Shown: positions 54,620 through 63,285, numbered from the stretch's first letter. The stretch is DNA of 64,000 nt from Dechloromonas sp. CZR5 (GCF_008711155.1 NZ_VUYQ01000001.1:558001-622000), one strand, 5' to 3'. A program made the numbers and translations. The notes: generated by a model from the sequence alone, not told the origin.

Positions 54620-56083
54620 ATGACCTACCAACTCGAAACCGCCCAACATCCCAAACCCCTGCGCCGCGTCGCCATCGACCCCGTGTCGCGTGTCGAAGGC
54701 CATGGCAAGGTCACCATCCTGCTCGACGACCAGAACAAGGTGCATCAGGTCCGTCTGCACATCGTCGAATTCCGGGGCTTCGAAAAATTTATCCAGGGCC
54801 GGCCGTACTGGGAAGTGCCGGTCATGGTCCAGCGCCTGTGCGGCATCTGCCCGGTGTCACATCATCTGGCCGCCTCCAAGGCGCTCGACGTCATCGTCGG
54901 CGCCAAAAAACTCACCCCGGCCGCCGAAAAGCTGCGCCGCCTGATGCACTACGGCCAGATGCTGCAGTCGCACGCGCTGCACTTCTTCCACCTCTGTTCG
55001 CCCGACCTGCTGTTCGGTTTCGACAGTGACGTGACCCGGCGCAACATCGTCGGCGTCGCCATGGCGCATCCGGAAATCGCCAAACAGGGCGTGCTGCTGC
55101 GCAAGTTCGGGCAGGAGGTGATCCGCGTCACCGCCGGCAAGCGGGTGCATGGCACGGGGGCGGTGCCGGGCGGGATGAACAAGTCGCTGACCGTCGCCGA
55201 ACGCGACGAACTGCTCAAGGACATCTACCACATCGTGCAATGGTCGCGCGATGCGGTAAGCCTGATCCAGAAGGTGCACACGCAGGACCCCGGGCTGTAC
55301 AACAGCTTCGGCATCTTCCGCTCCAACTTCATGTCGCTGGTCGGCCACAACGGCGACCTCGACTTCTACCACGGCACCCTGCGCGCCCGCGACGACAACG
55401 GCAAGCTGATCTTCGACCACCTCGACTACCAGAACTACAACCAGGTCATCGAGGAGGAGGTAAGGTCGTGGAGCTACATGAAGTTCCCGTACATCCGAGC
55501 CATCGGCAAGGAGCACGGCTGGTACAAGGTCGGCCCGCTGGCGCGGGTGCAGAACTGCAACCAGATTTCCACCCCGTTCGCCGAGCGCGAGCGCAAGGAA
55601 TTCGTCGACTACGCCGGCGGCACGCCGATGCATGCGCCGCTGGCCTACCACTGGACGCGGATGATCGAAATGCTGCACGCCGCCGAGGTGATCAAGGAAC
55701 TGCTGCATGACGACGACCTGCTGTCGGACGACCTGATGGTCGAAGGCGAGCGCCAGATGGAGGGCGTCGGCGTTATCGAGGCCCCGCGCGGCACGCTGTT
55801 CCACCACTATCAGGTCGACGAAAACGACGTGATCACCATGGCCAACCTGATCGTCTCGACGACCAACAACAACCAGGCCATGAACGAAGCCATCCGCCAC
55901 GTCGCCCGCCGCTACCTGCACGGCCGCGAAGTGACCGAAGGGCTGCTCAACCACATCGAGGTCGCCATCCGCGCCTTCGACCCCTGCCTTTCCTGCGCCA
56001 CGCATGCACTGGGCAAGATGCCGCTCGAAGTCGAACTGCTCGACGTCGAGGGCAACCGGGTGCACAGCCTGAGCCGGTCATGA
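54620..56083 (+). CDS. hoxH: [NiFe]-hydrogenase large subunit HoxH
   Basis: A 487-residue catalytic subunit. The N-terminal L1 motif RLCGICPVSHH and C-terminal DPCLSCATHAL supply the four Cys ligands of the NiFe(CN)2CO site. About 25 residues after the CATH motif form the C-terminal extension removed by the maturation protease. The IDPVSRVEGHGK segment near residue 20 is also conserved. The ATGA overlap with hoxW couples it to its protease. Hyp maturation genes are not in the window. Confidence 0.97.
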   Translation: MTYQLETAQHPKPLRRVAIDPVSRVEGHGKVTILLDDQNKVHQVRLHIVEFRGFEKFIQGRPYWEVPVMVQRLCGICPVSHHLAASKALDVIVGAKKLTPAAEKLRRLMHYGQMLQSHALHFFHLCSPDLLFGFDSDVTRRNIVGVAMAHPEIAKQGVLLRKFGQEVIRVTAGKRVHGTGAVPGGMNKSLTVAERDELLKDIYHIVQWSRDAVSLIQKVHTQDPGLYNSFGIFRSNFMSLVGHNGDLDFYHGTLRARDDNGKLIFDHLDYQNYNQVIEEEVRSWSYMKFPYIRAIGKEHGWYKVGPLARVQNCNQISTPFAERERKEFVDYAGGTPMHAPLAYHWTRMIEMLHAAEVIKELLHDDDLLSDDLMVEGERQMEGVGVIEAPRGTLFHHYQVDENDVITMANLIVSTTNNNQAMNEAIRHVARRYLHGREVTEGLLNHIEVAIRAFDPCLSCATHALGKMPLEVELLDVEGNRVHSLSRS

Positions 56084-56604
56084 AGGCACCGGTCGTCGTC
56101 TTCGCCGTCGGCAACCCCAGCCGCGGCGACGACGCCATCGGCCCTGAACTGCTCGGCCGGCTGGCCGCCTGGCTGGAAAAGGAAGGGCTGGCCGAAGGCG
56201 TCGAACTGATTGAAGACTTCCAGCTCAACATCGAACACGCCCTCGACCTGGCGGGCAGGGAACTCGCCCTGTTCATCGATGCCGGCGAAAACACCCCGGC
56301 CCCCTACGTCTTCGAGCGGATTTTCCCCTCTAACATTTTCAGCCACTCCACCCACGCCCTGCCGCCGCAAGCCGTGCTGCAGGTCTATCGTCAGATGGAA
56401 TGCCAGGAACCACCGCCGTCGTTCGTGCTCTGCGTACGCGGCGAACGCTTCGACCTCGGCGAAGCGCTGACACCGGAGGCGCGGGGCAGGGTGGTCGAGG
56501 CGATGGAATTGCTGGAAGGATTAATCAGGCAGCCAGATTTGGAGGCTTGGTGTGGCTATGCGGATGGGGGGGCTGTTGTTCGGCCATTGCCGATGCTGGG
56601 GTAG
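56080..56604 (+). CDS. hoxW: Hydrogenase maturation endopeptidase HoxW
   Basis: A 174-residue HybD-type protease that clips the HoxH C-terminus after Ni insertion. The opening VFAVGNPSRGDDAIGPELL with its Asp and the later ALFIDAGEN and FSHSTHALP supply the Ni-binding residues of this family. Order hoxFUYHW matches the Ralstonia soluble hydrogenase operon, but hoxI does not follow. Confidence 0.92.
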   Translation: MKAPVVVFAVGNPSRGDDAIGPELLGRLAAWLEKEGLAEGVELIEDFQLNIEHALDLAGRELALFIDAGENTPAPYVFERIFPSNIFSHSTHALPPQAVLQVYRQMECQEPPPSFVLCVRGERFDLGEALTPEARGRVVEAMELLEGLIRQPDLEAWCGYADGGAVVRPLPMLG

Positions 56605-56648
56605 TACAGCCAAATGGCCGGTGACGTGCAGTGAGGTTGGAGGAATAT

Positions 56649-57533
56649 TCAGCGCGGCGTGGTCAGCGCTAGGCAACAACTGCGCAGTGCCGCCGCCGCC
56701 GCGCCGAGTTGGCGGTCGGCGTGCCAGACGAGTTGAAGCTGGCGCTTGAGGCTGATCCCGGGAGTGGGCAGTACGGAGAACTCGCCGCTGGCGAGTTCTC
56801 GTGCTACCGTCAGACGCGAGGCGCAGGCGATGCCGTGCCCGCAGCGCACGGCTTCGCGCACGGCTTCGCCGCTGCCTAGTTCGAGTGCAATGCGGAAGGC
56901 GCCGATGGCCGGCTGCAGCAGTGTTTCGAGCAGGCGACGCGAGCCCGATCCTGCTTCGCGCATGACCCAGTCACAGGCCGCCAGCGCGGCCAGATCACCG
57001 GGCTGGCCAGCGAGCCTATGGTCAGCGCGGGCGAATACCACCAGCTCGTCTTCTTGCCACGGCTCGAAAACGAGTTGCGGAGCGCTGAAAGGCGCCTCGA
57101 TGAGACCGAAATCTGTTCGGCACTCGATGAGTTGCTGCAGCACGCTGACCGAATTCACCACCGTCATCTCGATGCGCAGCGCTGGCGCTTCGCTTCGCAG
57201 CCGCGCCAACACGGCCGGCATCAGGTAATTGCCGATGGTCAGACTCGCCGAAACATGGAGGCGGGCCGGTATGTCTTGGCGGAAGGAGCTCTCCAAGGCG
57301 TTAGCTCCTTGGAGCAGATCCAGCGCACGCGGCAGCAAGTAGTGGCCGTTCTCGTTGAGCTGGATGCGGCGCCCGACGCGATCGAACAGCGGTCGCCCGA
57401 GCTGGCTTTCCAGTTCGGCCAAGGCGCTGCTGGCAGCTGACTGAGACAGGCCGATCGTCGCGGCGGCCAGGGTGATATTTCCGGCACGCGCGGTGGCGAG
57501 AAAAACCTCAAGTTGGCGCAGGGTGATATGCAT
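56649..57533 (-). CDS. yeiE: LysR-type regulator, YeiE-like
   Basis: A 294-residue LysR regulator starting MHITLRQLEVF at 57533; a TTG three codons earlier is less likely. The N-terminal helix-turn-helix covers LAAATIGLSQSAASSALAELESQLG, followed by an effector domain containing NYLMPAVLARLRSE and MREAGSGSRRLLE. It resembles YeiE of E. coli, and in both organisms the divergent neighbour is yeiH. It probably controls that transporter in response to sulfite or a related sulfur ligand. Confidence 0.82.
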   Translation of the reverse strand: MHITLRQLEVFLATARAGNITLAAATIGLSQSAASSALAELESQLGRPLFDRVGRRIQLNENGHYLLPRALDLLQGANALESSFRQDIPARLHVSASLTIGNYLMPAVLARLRSEAPALRIEMTVVNSVSVLQQLIECRTDFGLIEAPFSAPQLVFEPWQEDELVVFARADHRLAGQPGDLAALAACDWVMREAGSGSRRLLETLLQPAIGAFRIALELGSGEAVREAVRCGHGIACASRLTVARELASGEFSVLPTPGISLKRQLQLVWHADRQLGAAAAALRSCCLALTTPR

Positions 57534-57544
57534 GGTGATCAATT

Positions 57545-57586
57545 AATCGGATTTTTCGATTTGTATCACACAAACAATCGATTTGT
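57545..57586. promoter_or_regulatory. Repeated CGATT half-sites between the LysR gene and yeiH
   Basis: AATCG and CGATT elements occur at 57545-57549 and 57557-57561, then TCGATTTGT is repeated exactly 22 bases apart (57556-57564 and 57578-57586). An ACAAA/TTTGT inverted repeat encloses AATCGATT at 57576-57583. The two-turn spacing suits a LysR tetramer. Confidence 0.45.
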
Positions 57587-57631
57587 CTTCTTTTGTTGGC
57601 ATCCCTAAGCTGTATGGCAAAGGAGAAAACA

Positions 57632-58657
57632 ATGCGCGACAAAATGTTCCATCACCTGCCGGGACTCGCACTATGCGCGGCGCTTGCCGTTGCGGCGACT
57701 CTGCTGGCCGACAGCACAATGCTGCGTGGTGCCGGCCTCTCGGCGCTGACACTGGCGATTCTCGCCGGCATGCTGTTCGGCAACACCGTGTTCGGCCGCA
57801 TGGCGCGGGCCTGTGGTGCTGGTGTGCAGTTCGCCAAGGGGCCGCTACTGCGGCTAGGCATCATCCTCTACGGCTTTCGCCTTAGCTTTCAAGACATCGC
57901 CGCAGTCGGCGTGGCGGGTGTGCTGACCGATGCGTTGGTACTCGGTTCGACCTTTCTTATCGCTTATCAGTTGGGCACGCGCCTGCTGCGACTAGATCGT
58001 CATAGCGCGATCCTGATCGGCGCGGGCAGTTCGATCTGTGGTGCGGCGGCAGTGCTGGCCACTGAGCCTGTGATCGGGGCGAAGTCCGATAAGGTCACGG
58101 TGGCGGTGGCAACCGTGGTGATCTTCGGCACCGTAGCGATGTTTCTCTATCCGCTGCTGTTTCGCCTCAATGCAGCCGGCGGTTGGCTGGCCGACGGGCA
58201 CGGCTTCGGAATTTTTACCGGCGCGACGATCCACGAGGTGGCGCAGGTCGTCGCTGCCGGACGCGAGATGGGAGAGGTTGCGGCCAACGCGGCAGTGATC
58301 ACCAAGATGATCCGCGTAATGATGTTGGCACCTTTCCTGATTCTGCTCTCGGTCTGGCTCAAACGTGCCGAGCCAGGTACGGCGCGCAGGCGCATCGCAA
58401 TTCCCTGGTTCGCGCTGCTGTTTGTGGCAGTGACCGGCTTCAACTCGTTGCACTTGTTATCGACGAGGGTGGTCGCCACCTTGCAGGTGTTCGACGGCTT
58501 CTTGCTCGCCATGGCGATGGGCGCACTGGGCTTGCATACCCACATCGCGGCTATTCGCCAGGCAGGTGCCAAACCGCTGCTACTGGGCGCGGTGCTCTTC
58601 GTATGGCTGCTTGCCGGCGGCGCCTTGATCAGCCGCGTCGTTCAGGTTGCTTTATGA
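57632..58657 (+). CDS. yeiH: YeiH/UPF0324 family putative sulfate exporter
   Basis: A 341-residue polytopic membrane protein with about ten hydrophobic helices. The conserved [35 protein letters not shown] and [16 protein letters not shown] segments mark the PSE/YeiH family. Start at 57632 has AAGGAGA seven bases upstream. Divergent from a YeiE-like regulator. Substrate (sulfate, sulfite or another oxyanion) is not proven. Confidence 0.88.
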   Translation: MRDKMFHHLPGLALCAALAVAATLLADSTMLRGAGLSALTLAILAGMLFGNTVFGRMARACGAGVQFAKGPLLRLGIILYGFRLSFQDIAAVGVAGVLTDALVLGSTFLIAYQLGTRLLRLDRHSAILIGAGSSICGAAAVLATEPVIGAKSDKVTVAVATVVIFGTVAMFLYPLLFRLNAAGGWLADGHGFGIFTGATIHEVAQVVAAGREMGEVAANAAVITKMIRVMMLAPFLILLSVWLKRAEPGTARRRIAIPWFALLFVAVTGFNSLHLLSTRVVATLQVFDGFLLAMAMGALGLHTHIAAIRQAGAKPLLLGAVLFVWLLAGGALISRVVQVAL

Positions 58658-58846
58658 ACAGTGCGCGAAGGGGGGCGCAGCGAGGGTGATTTCGTCAATT
58701 TCATTCTCGCGCTTGTGCACTGCCCAGTATTCCAGAGCGGCAAAAGCCTGCTCCAAGGAATGAACCCTCCGAGGTGGTGTAAAGACTTTATCTAGAGCTG
58801 AATCGCCCCGGTGTTTCGTAGCAACAGCACAGTCGGCTTTGGGTGT
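58652..58846 (-). pseudogene. Open minus-strand stretch without a start, possible gene remnant
   Basis: On the minus strand a frame stays open for about 65 codons, ending at a TAA that overlaps the yeiH stop. The last part has gene-like composition with HSLEQAFAALEYWAVHKREN, an amphipathic helix pattern. There is no ATG or ribosome site in front, and a stop lies just upstream. It could be the end of a decayed gene. I do not recognise it. Confidence 0.2.
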
Positions 58847-58930
58847 TGCTGCTGCCGTTCAAGCTTGATGGCCGAATGGCAGCAATGGCCGATTTCCCGC
58901 CGGGTAAAAAAAGTAGCTGCTTGCTGTTTG

Positions 58931-60205
58931 TTAACGTCCCATTCCGTAACGACGCGCCGCATCGACAGCCAAGCCCGCGCCAATACTGCCGAAGAGGTCA
59001 CCTTCAACGACCCGGGCCTGGGGCAATAGCGAAGAAATTCGCCGACGCAGCAGGGGGATGCCGCTTGATCCTCCAGTGAAGAAGATCGTATCGATACCGG
59101 ACGCTTTCACCCCTGCTTCCGGCAGCAGCCGAGCGACGGCACCCTCGATCTTTTCCACGAGCACCCGGGCTGCCAGATCAAATTGGCTGCGTGTCAGCAG
59201 CGTTTGTTGGCCCGGAGAAAATCGCTCCAGGGAAAGCCGGGCGGTCTCCTGATTGGAAAGGGCAATCTTTGCCTCTTCAACCTGGTGGGCCAGCCAATGA
59301 CCGGCCCTGTCCCGGAGCAAAGCCAGGAGGCGATCGAGCAGTTCCGGGGCGATGGCGTCAAGATGGAGTCGCTGCTGTTCGGCCCAGACCTGGCGGCTGT
59401 AGGCAAAGTTGATGGTGTGCCAGGTCGCCAGGTTGAAGTAGACGCTGGACGGCATTTCCCGACCGCTCTTCAACTGGCTTCGATGGCCCAGCAGGGGCAT
59501 GACTTCGGCCAGGCTCAGCTGTTTGTCGAAATCGGTGCCTCCGATGTGGATGCCGTCGTTGGCCAGGATATCGCTCCATCGATCAACTGCCCGTGCTCGA
59601 TCCGGGGAAAGACGAACGATGGAGAAATCGGAAGTGCCCCCACCAATATCGGCTACCAGAACCACTTCCTCCCGAGCCAGGCTGGTCTCGTAATGGAAGG
59701 CGGCGGCGATAGGCTCATATTGGAAACTCAATTCCTTGAACCCCACCGCACGAGCAATATCGCCCAAGGTAGCCTCGGCCAGCCGGTCGGCGGTGGTATC
59801 GTCATCCACAAAATGCACGGGTCGGCCGAAAACGGCCTGATCGAAAGGGCGCCCGCCGTGCGCTTCCGCCCGCTCTTTGAGTGTGGCAATGAACTGGGTC
59901 AGCAGATCACGAAAGCGAATGGAGCGCCCCTGGACTTCGGTGACCCCGTCAATCAGGCTGCTGCCCAATAGGCTCTTGAGGGAACGCATCAGCCGCCCCT
60001 CATAGCCGTCGAGGTAGTCCTGAAGACCGGCCCGGCCGAAGCGGAGCGAATGTTCCTCGGCGTTGAAGAAAACGACGGAAGGCAAGGTCGCCTTGTCGTC
60101 CTCAAGCAGGAGTAGCGTTGCTTGCTGCGGCCTCAGCCAGCCGACGGTTGAGTTGGATGTGCCGAAGTCGATGCCGCAGGCATGGGCTGAAGTTGCTGAA
60201 ACCAT
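58931..60205 (-). CDS. Hsp70/DnaK-family ATPase lacking the substrate-binding domain (YegD-like)
   Basis: A 424-residue protein consisting of the actin-like ATPase domain of Hsp70 only. Phosphate-1 is GIDFGTSNSTVGW, phosphate-2 ADIGGGTSDFSI, and the adenosine motif FFTGGSSGIPLLRRR. It has no beta-sandwich or lid region found in 640-residue DnaK, and resembles E. coli YegD. No J-protein or nucleotide-exchange factor is adjacent. Function is unknown; divergent from the FrnE-like gene with 186 bases between. Confidence 0.88.
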   Translation of the reverse strand: MVSATSAHACGIDFGTSNSTVGWLRPQQATLLLLEDDKATLPSVVFFNAEEHSLRFGRAGLQDYLDGYEGRLMRSLKSLLGSSLIDGVTEVQGRSIRFRDLLTQFIATLKERAEAHGGRPFDQAVFGRPVHFVDDDTTADRLAEATLGDIARAVGFKELSFQYEPIAAAFHYETSLAREEVVLVADIGGGTSDFSIVRLSPDRARAVDRWSDILANDGIHIGGTDFDKQLSLAEVMPLLGHRSQLKSGREMPSSVYFNLATWHTINFAYSRQVWAEQQRLHLDAIAPELLDRLLALLRDRAGHWLAHQVEEAKIALSNQETARLSLERFSPGQQTLLTRSQFDLAARVLVEKIEGAVARLLPEAGVKASGIDTIFFTGGSSGIPLLRRRISSLLPQARVVEGDLFGSIGAGLAVDAARRYGMGR

Positions 60206-60391
60206 GGGGGGGCTTTTGGGGTGGGGCGGCGATGCTACTGCGCAGCCCCTTGCCTGTCCAGATCGTCAGGTGATTCAGCCAGGCAACGCAAGAACAAGTC
60301 GCATAGGCATGCCAACTTTCCTCGATAATTTTCGGGGGCCTGGGGTATAAAAAAGGGTGAGACGTAGAATGCTGTGGATAAAGGATAAAGA

Positions 60392-61057
60392 ATGAGTAGC
60401 AAGACACCACTGGTTATTGAAGTCGTTTCAGATATCGTTTGTCCCTGGTGCTTCGTGGGCCTGCGCAGGCTTGAGCGAGCCATAGACCTCGTGCGGGATG
60501 AGCGGCCTGACTTTCAGTACGAACTCCGTTGGAGACCGTTCTTTCTGAATCCGGACACACCGATCGAAGGGGAGCCGTATTTGCCTTTCCTCGTCCGGAA
60601 ATTCGGTGGTCGGGCACGAGTAGAAGAGATTTGGCAGCGCATTCGCGACGTCGGTGCCACATTGGGTATCGACTACCGGTTCGAGAAAATCGAGGTTCGC
60701 GCCAACACACTGATGGCGCACCGTCTCATTCACTGGGCTCAGCAGCAAGGGGATGCCTCCCGATTGGTGGAGGGGCTGTTCAAAGCGCAGTTTGAGTACG
60801 GTGAAAACGTGAGCGACCGGCTGGTCCTTGCCAAGGTGGCCACGGCCTGCGGCTATGACCCGGTTGAGGTGCTCGGATATCTCGACTCTGACGAGGACGT
60901 TGCCCTCATTCAGCAGATGGAGCATGAATCCCGGTCTTGGGGTGTGAATTCCGTGCCGACCTTTGTTTTTGCACGCAAGTCGGGTATTCAAGGTGCGGAG
61001 GAGCCCTCGGTTCTCGCGGATGGCATCAAACAGGCGCTTGCCTCATTGGGGGGGTGA
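60392..61057 (+). CDS. DsbA-family oxidoreductase, FrnE-like
   Basis: A 221-residue cytosolic thioredoxin-fold protein with active site CPWC at 17-20 and cis-proline in SVPTF near 196. No signal peptide, so it differs from periplasmic DsbA and matches the FrnE / 2-hydroxychromene-2-carboxylate isomerase-like branch, some of which act on disulfides in oxidative stress. It ends a few bases before the flavin reductase gene, so the two are probably co-transcribed. Confidence 0.88.
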   Translation: MSSKTPLVIEVVSDIVCPWCFVGLRRLERAIDLVRDERPDFQYELRWRPFFLNPDTPIEGEPYLPFLVRKFGGRARVEEIWQRIRDVGATLGIDYRFEKIEVRANTLMAHRLIHWAQQQGDASRLVEGLFKAQFEYGENVSDRLVLAKVATACGYDPVEVLGYLDSDEDVALIQQMEHESRSWGVNSVPTFVFARKSGIQGAEEPSVLADGIKQALASLGG

Positions 61058-61061
61058 ATCA

Positions 61062-61688
61062 ATGCAAACAGCCGCTCGTGGGCTAACGGCCCAATGCATG
61101 GAATCCGTCGAACTGGCCAAAAGCTATCTCCTGCTGAACCATGGGCCTGTGACATTGGTTTCCAGCGCGCATGGTGACCGTCGAAATGTCATGGCTGCGT
61201 CGTGGGCCATGCCGCTGGATTTCTCGCCACCGAAGGTCGCTGTAGTGATTGATGGTCGCGCATACACTCGGGCGCTTGTTGAAGCCAGTGGCGAGTTTGT
61301 ACTGTGTATTCCCTCCCGGGCTATCGCCGACCAAGTGCTTGCGGTGGGCAGCCAGAGCGGGCGCGAGGTCGACAAGTTTGCCGCACTCGGTGTCGGGGCC
61401 ATCCCCGCAAGTCAGGTGCAGGCGCCACTCATTGATGGCTGTGTGGCCTGGCTCGAATGCAAGGTGATACCCGAACCGAACAACGAGAAACGCTACGACC
61501 TGTTTCTTGGAGAGGTCGTGGCTGCGTGGGCTGACCCGCGCGCCTTCAAGGATGGACGCTGGGTATTCGAAAGCGAAGACTTGAAGACCATCCATTACAT
61601 TGCTGGCGGAAACTTCTTTGCTACTGGCGAGGCTTTCGAGGCGACTACGCCGTTGGCAAGCTCTGCCGAGTCGATTGAGTTGGCCTAG
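61062..61688 (+). CDS. Flavin reductase-like FMN-binding protein
   Basis: A 208-residue split-barrel flavoprotein of the flavin reductase/DIM6 type, with RRNVMAASWAMPLDFSPPKVAVVID as the FMN-contact segment and a later EVVAAW strand. Start at 61062 is 4 bases after the upstream stop with a G-rich ribosome site; an ATG at 61098 is an alternative. Likely partner of an unidentified monooxygenase or of the FrnE-like protein. Confidence 0.82.
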   Translation: MQTAARGLTAQCMESVELAKSYLLLNHGPVTLVSSAHGDRRNVMAASWAMPLDFSPPKVAVVIDGRAYTRALVEASGEFVLCIPSRAIADQVLAVGSQSGREVDKFAALGVGAIPASQVQAPLIDGCVAWLECKVIPEPNNEKRYDLFLGEVVAAWADPRAFKDGRWVFESEDLKTIHYIAGGNFFATGEAFEATTPLASSAESIELA

Positions 61689-61704
61689 AATGCACCTTCC
61701 GAAT

Positions 61705-61720
61705 GCCCGGGTCACCGGGC
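61705..61720. other. Perfect short hairpin between genes
   Basis: GCCCGG-GTCA-CCGGGC, 16 bases after the flavin reductase stop. No T-run follows, so it may be an mRNA-processing element rather than a terminator. Confidence 0.35.
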
Positions 61721-61737
61721 GCAACGCGAATTGAACT

Positions 61738-62109
61738 ATGACTAAGACACTTTCCCTCGTATTGGTGGGCTTCCTGGCAACTGTCGCGACCGAGATGGCA
61801 ATTGCCGATGACCATCATCACTCGCATCGCTTTTCCAAGGACGTGGATGCCTTTCATGCTGCTCTGGCGCCCATTTGGCACGCCCCGCAGGGCAACGAGC
61901 GCCTCCAGTCCGCGTGTGCAAAGGCGGGTGAGATGGAAGGGTTGGCAAAGGGCATTCGTTCGACAGATGCGTCTCGTCTGGTGAGTTCCGTCGTGACGCT
62001 GAAAACCAAATGCCAGGGTGACCCAGCGGCGGTAGAGCTTGCTCTTGGCAACGTACACGATGCCTTTCACCAACTTATTGAGCACAAGCCAGCTGGCAAG
62101 GCTGGCTGA
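61738..62109 (+). CDS. Small exported His-rich protein of unknown function
   Basis: A 123-residue protein with a Sec signal peptide of about 23 residues (MTKTLSLVLVGFLATVA...AIA) and a mature N-terminus DDHHHSHRF, a potential metal-binding cluster. The mature part is helical, has two Cys (in SACAKAG and TKCQGD) that could pair, and ends in Lys/Gly residues. I do not recognise a family. It starts about 50 bases after the flavin reductase gene. Confidence 0.65.
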   Translation: MTKTLSLVLVGFLATVATEMAIADDHHHSHRFSKDVDAFHAALAPIWHAPQGNERLQSACAKAGEMEGLAKGIRSTDASRLVSSVVTLKTKCQGDPAAVELALGNVHDAFHQLIEHKPAGKAG

Positions 62110-62138
62110 GAACCGGACTTGGCAAGAGCGTGATCAAT

Positions 62139-62714
62139 ATGGAACGCTGCCCGTGGTGCGAAGGTTTCGACCTCTATCGCGCGTATCACGATACCGAGTG
62201 GGGCGTCCCGCTCTACGACAATCGAGCCCTGTTCGAGCTGCTCATCCTTGAAGGGGCACAAGCCGGCCTGTCCTGGTCGACTGTGCTGAAGAAGCGTGAA
62301 CACTATCGAAAGGTGTTCGATGGCTTCGTTCCTGACCTGATTGCCTACTATGGCGATGAGAAAGTCGCAGCGCTGCTGGCTGACCCTGGAATCATCCGCA
62401 ACCGGGCAAAAATTGCTGCGACCATCCGGAACGCCCAGGCTTACTTGGCGCTACAGGAAGCAGGGCAGTCATTCAGCGACTTTCTCTGGAAATTCGTGGA
62501 TGGTGCGCCCATCCAAAATACCTGGGGCGCGCTCTCGGAAGTGCCGGCCAGGACGCCCCGTTCGGATGCAATGAGCAAGGCCTTGGGCAGGGCGGGATTC
62601 AAGTTTGTCGGCTCGACGATTTGCTATGCCTTCATGCAGGCCTCAGGGATGGTCAATGACCATCTGGTTTCCTGTCCGCGGCACCTGGAAGTTCAGGGGG
62701 GGCGCCAAGGCTGA
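62139..62714 (+). CDS. tag: DNA-3-methyladenine glycosylase I
   Basis: A 191-residue base-excision enzyme removing N3-methyladenine. The zinc site is formed by Cys4 (MERC), the His in AYHDTEWGVP, and His/Cys in NDHLVSC near the C-terminus, as in E. coli Tag. The helix-hairpin-helix core includes the LILEGAQAGLSW segment with the base-binding Glu. ATG at 62139 chosen; GTG at 62130 is in frame. Confidence 0.94.
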   Translation: MERCPWCEGFDLYRAYHDTEWGVPLYDNRALFELLILEGAQAGLSWSTVLKKREHYRKVFDGFVPDLIAYYGDEKVAALLADPGIIRNRAKIAATIRNAQAYLALQEAGQSFSDFLWKFVDGAPIQNTWGALSEVPARTPRSDAMSKALGRAGFKFVGSTICYAFMQASGMVNDHLVSCPRHLEVQGGRQG

Positions 62715-62768
62715 TTGTGGTCATGGTGTGATACCTTCCTGCCTCCTTAAATTTTACGAGTAACGCCA

Positions 62769-63104
62769 ATGTCTAAGCCCTCTCGCTCCCGCCGTCTTCG
62801 CAAAAAGCTTCACCTCGACGAGTTCCAGGAACTGGGCTTCGATGTCGAAACTGAACTCAAGGCGCCTCTGGAAGGCAATGCCGAGGAAGAACTGTTGATT
62901 GCGTTCGTTGAAGGCGTGATCGAGCCGCGTGGCCTTATTTATGGCGGTAGCGTTGATTGTGGTTACGTCTGCAAGGCCGGTGGCGGTTCAGCGACGGAAG
63001 AAGACCGTAGTGCGGTGAAGCAATGGCTCGAAGGTCGTTCCGAGTTTAGCTCGGTGACCGTTCGGGAACTCTCCGATGCCTGGTATGCCAGTCTGACTGC
63101 TTAA
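62769..63104 (+). CDS. yggL: YggL/DUF469 family 50S-associated protein
   Basis: A 111-residue basic-then-acidic protein with the family opening RSRRLRKKLHLDEFQELGF and FVEGVIEPRGLIYGG. E. coli YggL binds the 50S subunit. Followed by a GC hairpin. Confidence 0.88.
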   Translation: MSKPSRSRRLRKKLHLDEFQELGFDVETELKAPLEGNAEEELLIAFVEGVIEPRGLIYGGSVDCGYVCKAGGGSATEEDRSAVKQWLEGRSEFSSVTVRELSDAWYASLTA

Positions 63105-63115
63105 TGAGCCGTTCG

Positions 63116-63144
63116 GCAGCGGGCGACCGGTTTATGCCCGCTGC
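63116..63144 (+). terminator. Hairpin after yggL without U-run
   Basis: Perfect 9-base stem GCAGCGGGC/GCCCGCTGC with an 11-base loop. The following bases (AATCCCTCGG) have no T-run, so factor-dependent termination or mRNA stabilisation is equally possible. Confidence 0.35.
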
Positions 63145-63169
63145 AATCCCTCGGCGTTAAGCAGGAGGG

Positions 63170-63283
63170 ATGCGTTTATCTGTTTCGCAACGAATCAACT
63201 GGCACCGCGCAGCAACACGCAAGGCCACTGGAACAGTTCCGGAAATGCGCCAAAACATCCTCGCCAAGGTCGAAGGAAAATAG
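63170..63283 (+). CDS. Possible 37-residue small protein upstream of the DUF2130 gene
   Basis: An ATG frame of 37 codons, basic and without cysteine (begins MRLSVSQRINWHR, ends LAKVEGK), ending 2 bases before the DUF2130 start. AGGAGG lies only 1 base before its ATG, which is too close for efficient use. It may be a leader peptide or chance. Confidence 0.3.
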   Translation: MRLSVSQRINWHRAATRKATGTVPEMRQNILAKVEGK

Positions 63284-63285
63284 AC

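Noticed and set aside
56605..58930. Insertion sequence or integrase at the edge of the accessory region
   Set aside because: No transposase motif, terminal inverted repeats or target duplication seen.
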